Below are positions 1 through 6,170 of a stretch of DNA of 12,101 nt, one piece after another. The position numbers were made by a program, and so were the translations under genes. The notes under the pieces were generated by a model. It was not told the DNA's origin. It searched no databases and saw only the letters and a program-made list of their open reading frames with translations. The DNA comes from Bacteroidales bacterium UBA4230 (lineage in GTDB: Bacteria > Bacteroidota > Bacteroidia > Bacteroidales > UBA932): the NCBI GenBank assembly GCA_002395605.1, contig DGXO01000081.1, forward strand, positions 1-12,101. Direction: 5' to 3'. Positions within the stretch are counted from its first letter, which is position 1. Each line of letters begins with the position of its first letter.

Positions 1-14
1 TTGATTTTTAGGAG

Positions 15-88
15 TAGCGGGAGGGGGTCACGATCCTTCGACCTCCGGATTATGAATCCGACGCTCTAACCAGCTGAGCTACCCCGCC
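15..88 (-). tRNA. tRNA-Met (anticodon CAU)
   Basis: Read on the minus strand, this is a 74-nt cloverleaf. The acceptor stem is GGCGGGG/TCCCGCT with G-U pairs at both ends. The D-arm has GCTC/GAGC around a loop containing GG. The anticodon stem TCGGA/TCCGG (one A-G mismatch at its outer pair as drawn) encloses loop TTCATAA, giving CAU. The discriminator is A and no CCA is encoded. The T-arm is odd: the loop reads ATCGTGA instead of TTCRANN, and stem GAAGG/CCCCC has two A-C mismatches. CAU could in principle be elongator Met, initiator or lysidine-modified Ile. The GGTTA D-loop and G1-U72 pair are not decisive, so elongator Met is the default guess. Confidence 0.85.
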
Positions 89-106
89 ATACCGTGTTTT
101 CAAAAT

Positions 107-135
107 AAAAACCAGCTTGTAAAAGGCTGATTTTT
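107..135 (-). terminator. hairpin between tRNA-Gln and tRNA-Met
   Basis: On the minus strand, immediately after the tRNA-Gln 3' end, 135-126 (AAAAATCAGC) pairs with 116-107 (GCTGGTTTTT). This gives ten pairs including one T-G wobble, around a 9-nt loop. The T-run of the 3' arm continues as TATTTT. It resembles an intrinsic terminator but lies between two same-strand tRNAs with no convincing promoter for tRNA-Met. It could therefore be a leaky attenuator or a processing hairpin instead. Confidence 0.45.
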
Positions 136-136
136 G

Positions 137-207
137 TTGAGATAGAAGGACTCGAACCCTCACTGACAGAGCCAGAATCTGTAGTGCTACCATTACACCA
201 TATCTCA
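137..207 (-). tRNA. tRNA-Gln (anticodon CUG)
   Basis: A 71-nt cloverleaf on the minus strand. The acceptor stem TGAGATA/TATCTCA is perfect. The D-arm is GTG/CAC around TAATGGTAG. Anticodon stem ACAGA/TCTGT encloses loop TTCTGGC, giving CUG. The T-arm is GAGGG/CCTTC with a canonical TTCGAGT loop. The discriminator is A followed by CA, so CCA is not encoded. A U1-A72 pair is typical of glutamine tRNAs. It lies 48 nt upstream of tRNA-Met and just downstream of a strong stable-RNA promoter. Confidence 0.95.
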
Positions 208-212
208 ATGAC

Positions 213-225
213 TCCCGAATTGGGA
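213..225 (-). other. 5'-leader hairpin of the tRNA transcript
   Basis: On the minus strand TCCC (225-222) pairs with GGGA (216-213) around AATTC. It lies right at the expected transcription start, 4 nt after the -7 box. The rRNA leader at 11987-12001 has a hairpin at the same position following the same TTTGCAGTCCC sequence. Confidence 0.5.
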
Positions 226-228
226 CTG

Positions 229-258
229 CAAATTTACTGCTTTTTTCTAAATCTGCAA
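229..258 (-). promoter_or_regulatory. promoter of the tRNA-Gln/tRNA-Met unit
   Basis: On the minus strand TTG (258-256) is followed by 19 nt and TAAATTTG (236-229). This fits the Bacteroidetes primary sigma consensus TTTG-N19-TAnnTTTG, with a slightly degenerate -33. Expected transcription start is about 222-226, roughly 15-20 nt ahead of tRNA-Gln. It diverges from the mRNA promoter at 298-328. Confidence 0.75.
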
Positions 259-297
259 GGGCAAACACAAAAAAAGTGAAAAAGAAGGAGCGTGGAC

Positions 298-328
298 TTT
301 CCGAAAAGCACGGAAATTGTTATATTTG
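298..328 (+). promoter_or_regulatory. promoter of the eight-gene operon
   Basis: TTTC (298-301), a 19-nt spacer, then TATATTTG (321-328) match the Bacteroidetes -33/-7 consensus with one mismatch at -33. The ATG of the first gene is at 335, only 6 nt past the -7 box, which is where transcription should begin. The message is therefore predicted to be leaderless or nearly so. No other -33/-7 pair was noticed at the downstream gene junctions. Confidence 0.7.
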
Positions 329-334
329 CAAACT

Positions 335-871
335 ATGCGTGCACGCGTAATAATAATATCGTTAGTAGTTGTCCTTTCGGCCCTGGCAGGATGCAATAAA
401 GCTCCTGAGCCCGTGGGTACGGACATGCATGAGTTTACTCCTGAGGAACTTCAGAAAAAGCGCTTGGACGACGCCTTCACCGTCTTTTTCAAGGATTTCA
501 ACTTTGAAGGCGTGGAAAATCCCACCATGGAGATTCTCCTTAACAGCCGCATCACTTTCCCCCAGCCGGGAATCCTCCGCTATACCTATGTGAGCAAGGG
601 CATCACCCTCATCACCATGGACGTTGGAACAAGCGGTTTCTCCGCAGACCTTCACGGCGGCATCCACCTTGAGGGAATCGGCATAGGAGACAACGCCACA
701 AAAGTTTTCATTGACGGAGACCAGGTTGCAACCCTGGGGCTCATCACTTACAACAACATCCCTACGCCCGTTTTCCGCTTCCCGGACGGCACCTCGTATG
801 CCGTTACGGGCGTCCTTCTTGTAGAACCTCTCATAGATTTCCTCCTCAAGAATGTGTTCTCTACGGAATAA
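335..871 (+). CDS. unknown lipoprotein, first gene of the operon
   Basis: A 178-residue protein that I do not recognise. The N-terminus MRARV is followed by a hydrophobic stretch and lipobox L-A-G-C, with Cys at residue 20. It should be lipidated and anchored in a membrane, probably the outer membrane given its neighbours. The mature part opens with an acidic, proline-containing linker (EPVGTD, FTPEEL) and then about 130 residues with alternating beta-like patterns and many glycines. I chose ATG 335 because the in-frame TTG at 317 lies inside the promoter and would add residues ahead of a good signal peptide. Its 3' end overlaps the TonB-dependent receptor gene by 20 nt in another frame, suggesting translational coupling. 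Its position directly before a receptor/DUF4249 pair suggests an accessory surface or periplasmic lipoprotein of that uptake system; this is inference. Confidence 0.85.
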   Translation: MRARVIIISLVVVLSALAGCNKAPEPVGTDMHEFTPEELQKKRLDDAFTVFFKDFNFEGVENPTMEILLNSRITFPQPGILRYTYVSKGITLITMDVGTSGFSADLHGGIHLEGIGIGDNATKVFIDGDQVATLGLITYNNIPTPVFRFPDGTSYAVTGVLLVEPLIDFLLKNVFSTE

Positions 872-2876
872 GGTGGCGGCGCTGGTGCTGCTTTCGGCCT
901 GCTTCTTCGCGCGTGCGCAGGAGCCGGATACCGTGGCCACGTTCAACCTGGACCGTTCCGTTATCACGGAGGAAACAAAAAAGCCCCTTGTCCTCAACAG
1001 CCGCGGCATCAGCGGGCAGGTGAACACGGACGAAATCGCCAAGATTCCGTCCATCCTTGGCACCCCGGACCCTATCCGCTTTGTGCGCCTTCTTCCAAGC
1101 GTGCAGCTCAACACGGAGGTGGACGGCGGCCTGTACATGCAGGGAAGCGAGCACTCCCACACCCTCATTTCCCAGGAAGGCGTCCCCATCTACGGCACGG
1201 GGCATATGCTGGGCTTTTTCTCCACCTTCAACTCCCCGCACTACAGCGGAATGAAGTACGCCACCTCCTGCGGCCAGGAATCCCGAATCGGCGGCGTCAT
1301 AGACATGCAGCTGGCCGATACCGTTGCAAGGAAACTGTCCACGGACGTATCCATAGGCCTGCTTTCGGCCCAGGGGACCGTGGACATACCGCTTGGGAAA
1401 TCATCCCTGAAGATAAGCGCCAGGCGCACCTACATAGACCTCCTCTTTGGCGGCATGCTCCGCTACGAGGACAATGCCATGACCTACAACTTCACAGATG
1501 CCAACATAACCTGGACGTGGAAACCCACCCGCAAGGACCGCATTACGGTGGACCTTTTCGGGGCGCTGGACCACGGCATGTTTACCGGAGTGGGCCTCTT
1601 TGAAAACATGGACGGAAAGTGGTACAACGCCCTTGGGGCCGTCCACTGGAACCACTATTTCCCGGAAGCGTCCCTCAAGCAGACCGTCTATTACACCACG
1701 GCGGGCCTGGACCCCCGGATCAGGGCCTTCGGCGTATATGGCAGAATGCAGTCCTACATAATGGACGCCGGCTACCGCGCAAAACTCCATTGGAAAAACT
1801 GGGACTTCGGGGCCCGGTTCAGCTCTTACTTCACCCAGCCCCAGAACCCCTACACGGAAGGTCATTTCAACGACGCCCGCAACAACGGCAGCATCCCCAA
1901 GGAAAGCGGCTTTGCCGCGGCGGTGAATGCCGAATACACCCGCGGAATAGGCTACTGGCTAAGCCTCAAGGCCGGTTTCGGGGCCGATTGGTACCTCTCG
2001 CCGCAGCGCAAGAGTTACTGGGGCGTAACCCCGGAGGTCAGCCTTGTGGCCGATTTCCTTGAAGGCGGCAAACTTGACTTCACCTATGGTCTCAAGCGCC
2101 AGAACCTGTTCCAGACCGGTCTTACCTCTTCCGGCCTTCCGTCGGAATTCTGGACCCTGGCCGGAGACCTTCAGGCGCCGCAGTGGGCCCACTGCTTCTC
2201 CCTGGCATACAACAACAGCTTCCTGGACGGAATGCTTTCAGTTTCGGCCGAAGTTTACTACAAGCAGCTCTACAACCAGCTTGAGTATGTGGGAAGCCTC
2301 ATGGACATGTATACCGGGGACTATTCCCTTGAAACCAGCACCCTCAAGGGAAACGGCCGCGCATTCGGCTTCAACCTCATGATCCAGAAGCAGAAAGGCC
2401 GATTCACCGGCTGGATCAGCTATGCCTGGGCCAGGAGCCTCCGCACCTTCCTCAACGACTGGCACTCATTTGAGTTTACATCGGCCCATGAAAGGCGCCA
2501 TGAACTTGACATAGTTGCAACCTATGACTTCGGGCGCTTTGACGTAGGCGGAACATTCGTGGTGGCAAGCGGTACGCCCTACACCCGTCCCACCTCTTTC
2601 TACCTTGTGGGAAGCCGTATGGTGTGCACCTACGGCCCGTATAACGCGGAAACCCTCTCTCCCTATGCCAAGCTTGACCTTAGCGGCAACTGGTACATAA
2701 AGAAGAGCCCAAGGCTCACACATGGCATCAATTTTTCAATGTACAACGTCCTTGGAAGGGTTAATGCTGTTGGATACGGACTCCATTTCAACAGAAAGAA
2801 TATGACCTATTCTTTCCGTCCCAACCTTATCCAGATCCGTTTCATGCCGTCCGTCGGTTATTTCCTGAGATTTTAG
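852..2876 (+). CDS. TonB-dependent outer membrane receptor
   Basis: 674 residues. A signal peptide ends near residue 22 (FARA-QEPD). A plug-like domain at about 50-160 includes IAKIPSILGTPDPIRFVRLLPSVQ, followed by the glycine-rich YMQGSEHSHTLISQEGVPIYG segment typical of TonB-dependent receptor plugs. The remaining ~510 residues alternate aromatic/polar stretches as in a 22-strand barrel and end in phenylalanine (YFLRF), the outer-membrane assembly signal. Such receptors import ligands across the outer membrane using TonB-ExbBD energy; the substrate cannot be read from sequence. It is short for the Bacteroidetes type that pairs with DUF4249, which usually carries an N-terminal carboxypeptidase-regulatory-like beta-sandwich of about 90 residues; that domain is absent here. 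The h-region contains L-S-A-C, which superficially fits a lipobox, but ARA-Q is the better cleavage site. The DUF4249 gene follows with zero spacing. Confidence 0.9.
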   Translation: MCSLRNKVAALVLLSACFFARAQEPDTVATFNLDRSVITEETKKPLVLNSRGISGQVNTDEIAKIPSILGTPDPIRFVRLLPSVQLNTEVDGGLYMQGSEHSHTLISQEGVPIYGTGHMLGFFSTFNSPHYSGMKYATSCGQESRIGGVIDMQLADTVARKLSTDVSIGLLSAQGTVDIPLGKSSLKISARRTYIDLLFGGMLRYEDNAMTYNFTDANITWTWKPTRKDRITVDLFGALDHGMFTGVGLFENMDGKWYNALGAVHWNHYFPEASLKQTVYYTTAGLDPRIRAFGVYGRMQSYIMDAGYRAKLHWKNWDFGARFSSYFTQPQNPYTEGHFNDARNNGSIPKESGFAAAVNAEYTRGIGYWLSLKAGFGADWYLSPQRKSYWGVTPEVSLVADFLEGGKLDFTYGLKRQNLFQTGLTSSGLPSEFWTLAGDLQAPQWAHCFSLAYNNSFLDGMLSVSAEVYYKQLYNQLEYVGSLMDMYTGDYSLETSTLKGNGRAFGFNLMIQKQKGRFTGWISYAWARSLRTFLNDWHSFEFTSAHERRHELDIVATYDFGRFDVGGTFVVASGTPYTRPTSFYLVGSRMVCTYGPYNAETLSPYAKLDLSGNWYIKKSPRLTHGINFSMYNVLGRVNAVGYGLHFNRKNMTYSFRPNLIQIRFMPSVGYFLRF

Positions 2877-3725
2877 ATGAAAAAGATTCTTCATATCGTA
2901 GTCATCGCCCTTCTTCCTTTGCTCCCGGCCTGCTCCAAGACGGAGGAGGTTGGAAGGTCGCAGCTTGTGGTGGAAGGCTGGATAGAGAACGGGCAGCATC
3001 CCATTGTAATGGTGTCTGAGTCCATCGGCATCGCTACCGGCCGTGAGATGGACTCCAAGGGCATCCTTGACCATATTGCAAAATGGGCCAAGGTAAGCAT
3101 CTCCGACGGCACCAGGACGGAGATCCTTACCGGAATTCCTGATACAGAGTATTTCCCGCCGTACATCTATACTACATCGGCCATCACCGGAGAAGTGGGC
3201 AAGACCTACACCCTCAAGGTGGAGTATAAGGACTACAAGGTGGAAGCCTCCACCAAGATTCCGGAGCCTGTTCCCATAGACAAGGTCTATGTCCAGGCCG
3301 TAACGGATACTACAGCTTCCGTTAGGGTTTGCTTCACGGATCCCCCTCAGACGGGCCAGTTCTACAAGATATTCACAAAGACTGAAGGGAAGGATTCCCA
3401 TTATCACCCTTCGGCAATGACCAATATCTCCGACGAATCCCTGAACGGCTATACAGAAGTCTTCGTATACAGCACCCAGCGGCTTATGGACTACATTGAT
3501 ATGCCCAACATCCACACCGGTGACGTTCTGTGGATAAAGCTGTGTTCCACGGACAGAAAGACGTTCGAGTACTGGAACAATTTTGAGATAATGCTGGTCT
3601 CCAATGCCTTCAGCATGTTCTTCGAGAACGACCTGGAGAGCAACCTGGACGGAGCCCTTGGCTACTGGGCCGGCTACGGAGTGGATAAGGAAGTTAAATT
3701 TACAGTAACAGATCCGGATGAATAA
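2877..3725 (+). CDS. DUF4249 family lipoprotein
   Basis: 282 residues. The signal peptide MKKILHIVVIALLPLLPAC has lipobox L-P-A-C, with Cys at residue 19. The mature start SQLVVEGWIENGQHPIVMVSESI is the characteristic opening of DUF4249 proteins. A beta-rich region follows (TYTLKVEYKDYKVEASTKIPEPVPIDKVYV), resembling the Ig-like strand pattern seen in the family. DUF4249 lipoproteins are regularly encoded next to TonB-dependent receptors in Bacteroidetes and are presumed to be surface or periplasmic partners of the receptor, loosely analogous to SusD; no reaction is established. The ATG directly follows the receptor stop codon. The 3' end overlaps the alarmone synthetase gene by 8 nt (ATGAATAA), which ties the uptake pair to the regulatory genes downstream. 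Confidence 0.9.
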   Translation: MKKILHIVVIALLPLLPACSKTEEVGRSQLVVEGWIENGQHPIVMVSESIGIATGREMDSKGILDHIAKWAKVSISDGTRTEILTGIPDTEYFPPYIYTTSAITGEVGKTYTLKVEYKDYKVEASTKIPEPVPIDKVYVQAVTDTTASVRVCFTDPPQTGQFYKIFTKTEGKDSHYHPSAMTNISDESLNGYTEVFVYSTQRLMDYIDMPNIHTGDVLWIKLCSTDRKTFEYWNNFEIMLVSNAFSMFFENDLESNLDGALGYWAGYGVDKEVKFTVTDPDE

Positions 3726-4773
3726 TCTAGACCCTCATTGCCAGGCTATCCTGGAAGAATACAGGCAGGCAAAAGAGTCCTGCGACGAAGCCGCCGTCAA
3801 GGTGAGGACCATGCTTGAAAAGGTTTTCAAGCGCTCCGGCCTTATTGTTGCCGCCATAGAATCCCGCGTGAAAACGGAATCCTCGCTTGCCGGAAAACTT
3901 GAGCTCAAGGGCTCCAAATATGCCTCCCTTGCCGATATCACCGATATCGTGGGCGTCCGCGTCATCACTTTCTACACGGACGACGTAGACAAGGTGGCTT
4001 CGGCCGTAGAAAAGCTCTTCAAGGTGGACTGGGAGAACTCCGTAGACAAGCGCAAGCTCCATGAAATAGACAGCTTCGGCTATATGTCCCTTCACTACAT
4101 CTGCTCAATGGACGGCTTCCCGTACCGCTTTGAGATTCAGATGAGAACCGTGCTCCAGCATGCCTGGGCCAACATGAACCACGACACCGGCTACAAATCC
4201 GGTGTTGAGATTCCCATTGAGTACCGCCGCAGCCTCAGCCGCCTTTCCGGCCTTCTGGAGCTGGCCGATGAACAGTTCTCCATAATCCGCGCAGACCTTG
4301 CCGACTACCGCCGCCGCGTACAGGCCCTTGTGGCCTCCGGCAACCTTTCGGAGGTCCCCCTGGACGGAGACTCCTTCCGCAGCTACCTTAACATGAGGCC
4401 CTTTGACGCCCTCAACCGCCGCATCGCTTCCATGAACCAGGCCGAAATCCAGGAAACTCCGCTCATGCAGTACATGGAGGTATTCAGGGCCCTTCAGTGC
4501 AAGACCCTCGGAGACGTGGACAAGCTTATCAAGGAATACTCCGAAGGCGCCTTCCAGCTGGCCTGCTACCAGATAGGTCTCACAGACCTTGACATCATAT
4601 CCTCATCACTCGGCCCTCAGGACATCTGCATTGCATACATCGTGCACTCCGGCGCAGGCAAGCCCGGCCTCAAGCTCCTCCTTGACACCCTCAACGGAGC
4701 CGCGGACAGCAATGCCATGATGGCCGAAATCCTTCTTGAACAGACATCCAACCTACCCTTCATGAATCAGTAG
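3718..4773 (+). CDS. RelA/SpoT-domain (p)ppGpp synthetase, small type with C-terminal extension
   Basis: 351 residues; cytoplasmic. The synthetase fold covers about 20-200. Visible motifs are R50-x-K52 in RVKTESSLAGKL (ATP-site basic residues), D76 in ITDIVGVRV (metal-binding Asp of the DIxGxR motif), GYMSLHY at 121-127 (guanosine-stacking Tyr122) and FEIQMRT at 138-144 with catalytic-type Glu139. HAWANMNHD then follows at 148-156. All key synthetase residues are kept, so it should transfer pyrophosphate from ATP to GDP/GTP or a related acceptor. There is no HD domain and no TGS/ACT region, unlike long Rel. The ~150 C-terminal residues (200-351) form a predicted helical extension I cannot name. 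The next gene, 2 nt away, is an HD alarmone hydrolase, so the two halves of a Rel enzyme are split but co-encoded. A toxSAS-like toxin role is an alternative. Confidence 0.9.
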   Translation: MNNLDPHCQAILEEYRQAKESCDEAAVKVRTMLEKVFKRSGLIVAAIESRVKTESSLAGKLELKGSKYASLADITDIVGVRVITFYTDDVDKVASAVEKLFKVDWENSVDKRKLHEIDSFGYMSLHYICSMDGFPYRFEIQMRTVLQHAWANMNHDTGYKSGVEIPIEYRRSLSRLSGLLELADEQFSIIRADLADYRRRVQALVASGNLSEVPLDGDSFRSYLNMRPFDALNRRIASMNQAEIQETPLMQYMEVFRALQCKTLGDVDKLIKEYSEGAFQLACYQIGLTDLDIISSSLGPQDICIAYIVHSGAGKPGLKLLLDTLNGAADSNAMMAEILLEQTSNLPFMNQ

Positions 4774-4775
4774 TT

Positions 4776-5354
4776 ATGGCAAACAAACCACTTGACACAG
4801 AGCTTCTTGACCGCGCAATCATCTTTGCGGTCAAGGCCCATGCCGGAACGGAGCGTCGCGGTAAGGGCTTCCCCTACATAGTTCATCCCATGGAGGCCAT
4901 GGAAATAGTGGCCACCATGACCCCGGACCAAGAGCTCCTGGCCGCCGCCGCACTCCACGACGTAGTTGAGGACACAGATGTCACCGCCGCGGAGATAGAG
5001 GCCGAATTCGGCCCGCGAGTTGCATCCCTTGTGGTGGCCGAATCCGACGTTTTCCCGGAAGGGGTTTCGGAGAAAGACAGCTGGCGTTTCCGCAAGCAGG
5101 CCGCCATAGACCGCCTTTCAAAGGCATCTCATGAGGCCAAGATGGTGGCCCTTGGAGACAAACTCTCCAACATGAGGGCCATTGCCCGCGACTACGCCAT
5201 GAAAGGGGACGAACTATGGAAAATCTTCCATGCCCCTCATCCCTCAGACCACGAGTGGCATTACCGCGGCCTTGCCGACGCCCTCAGGGAACTTGAGGAC
5301 ACATTTGCATTCAAGGAATTCGAATCTTTAATCAACCAGATATGGAAGCACTGA
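4776..5354 (+). CDS. HD-domain small alarmone hydrolase (MESH1/SpoT-like)
   Basis: 192 residues; cytoplasmic. Matches the Mn-dependent ppGpp hydrolase fold. AHAGTERRGKGFPYIVHPMEA (21-41) contains the substrate-binding Arg/Lys and metal His37. ALHDVVEDTDVT (59-70) has the HD pair His61-Asp62 and the Glu65-Asp66 catalytic dyad seen in hydrolase-competent enzymes. GDKLSNMRA (127-135) supplies the last metal Asp128 plus Asn132 and Arg134. WHYRGL near 161 is also typical. All metal and catalytic positions are intact, so it should cleave the 3'-pyrophosphate of (p)ppGpp or related nucleotides. Length fits a stand-alone small alarmone hydrolase. It lies 2 nt after the synthetase and overlaps the kinase gene by 13 nt, so it should be made in step with its opposing enzyme. 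Whether its substrate is ppGpp, (pp)pApp or modified tRNA cannot be told. Confidence 0.9.
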   Translation: MANKPLDTELLDRAIIFAVKAHAGTERRGKGFPYIVHPMEAMEIVATMTPDQELLAAAALHDVVEDTDVTAAEIEAEFGPRVASLVVAESDVFPEGVSEKDSWRFRKQAAIDRLSKASHEAKMVALGDKLSNMRAIARDYAMKGDELWKIFHAPHPSDHEWHYRGLADALRELEDTFAFKEFESLINQIWKH

Positions 5355-6169
5355 AAATAGATCTTGCCGACTACGTCCACTCAGGCGAAGGCGCCAACGG
5401 AGAAAGCTTCAACCACCGGACCAACCCGGACATCATGATGAAGCTCTACAACCCCGGAAAAATCCAGCAACCCCTGGACGAAATGCTCATGGCCCGCAAA
5501 GTCTATGAGCTTGGAATCCCCTCCCCTGAACCCGGCGAATACGTAACCGACGGCGTTCGCTACGGCCTGCGCTTCCGCCGCATAACGGGGAAAACGTCTT
5601 ATTCCCGTGCCACCGCCGACAACCCCGGGAAGGTGGCCCAGTATGCCGCTGAGTTCGCGGAAATGTGCCGAAACCTTCACAAGGTTCACGTTGACCCTGA
5701 GGAGTTTGAGTGCGTGAAAGACCGCTACTACAGGCTCCTTGCGGAGAACCCGTTCTTTACTTCGGCCGAAAAGGACGCAATTGGGAAATTCATCGCGGAC
5801 GCCCCGGACACAGATACCGCCATCCACGGAGACCTCCAGTTCAGTAACGCCATCTTCGTTGGGAAACAGCGCTACTTCATAGACCTTGGAGACTTCTGCT
5901 ACGGCTACAAACTCTTTGACGTGGCAATGGTGTACCTCTGCTGCTGCCTCAGCAAGGAAGATTTCATTTCCGAGATTTTCCATATGCCAAAGTCCCTTTC
6001 CATAAAGTTCTGGGAGCATTTTGCCCCGGAATACTTCGGCTACGACCGCCCTCTCAAGGATATAAATGAGGAGATAAGGCCTTATGCCGGCCTCAAGACC
6101 CTTATAATCGAACGCGACACCAATTGTCCTAAGCCGGAATTCAGGGAATGTCTTAAAGGAATAATCTAG
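5342..6169 (+). CDS. APH-fold phosphotransferase (choline/aminoglycoside kinase superfamily)
   Basis: 275 residues; cytoplasmic. The N-lobe carries a glycine-rich loop SGEGANGES (14-22) and MMKLYNP with a probable ATP-binding Lys34. The C-lobe has the catalytic loop IHGDLQFSN (161-169; His162, Asp164, Asn169) and the metal-binding segment FIDLGDFCYG (179-188; Asp181 and Asp184). This is the APH/choline kinase active-site signature, so ATP-dependent phosphorylation of a hydroxylated small molecule or a protein is expected. It recalls the APH-like family TIGR02172 first noted in Fibrobacter, but I could not run the model. Aminoglycoside resistance is unlikely to be its natural job given the regulatory operon. 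The 5' end overlaps the hydrolase gene by 13 nt, and the phosphatase/kinase gene begins 1 nt after its stop. Substrate unknown. Confidence 0.85.
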   Translation: MEALKIDLADYVHSGEGANGESFNHRTNPDIMMKLYNPGKIQQPLDEMLMARKVYELGIPSPEPGEYVTDGVRYGLRFRRITGKTSYSRATADNPGKVAQYAAEFAEMCRNLHKVHVDPEEFECVKDRYYRLLAENPFFTSAEKDAIGKFIADAPDTDTAIHGDLQFSNAIFVGKQRYFIDLGDFCYGYKLFDVAMVYLCCCLSKEDFISEIFHMPKSLSIKFWEHFAPEYFGYDRPLKDINEEIRPYAGLKTLIIERDTNCPKPEFRECLKGII

Positions 6170-6170
6170 T

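Noticed and set aside
317..334. TTG at 317 as start of the first lipoprotein
   Set aside because: It lies inside the promoter -7 region, and ATG 335 gives a standard lipoprotein signal peptide.
362..1189. Long open frame antisense to the lipoprotein and receptor genes
   Set aside because: It mirrors codon bias of the plus-strand genes, has no recognisable domains and starts within the receptor gene; a coding shadow.
3933..3949. Palindromic GATATC repeats in the synthetase gene
   Set aside because: Encodes the conserved ADITDIVG motif; explained by coding constraint.
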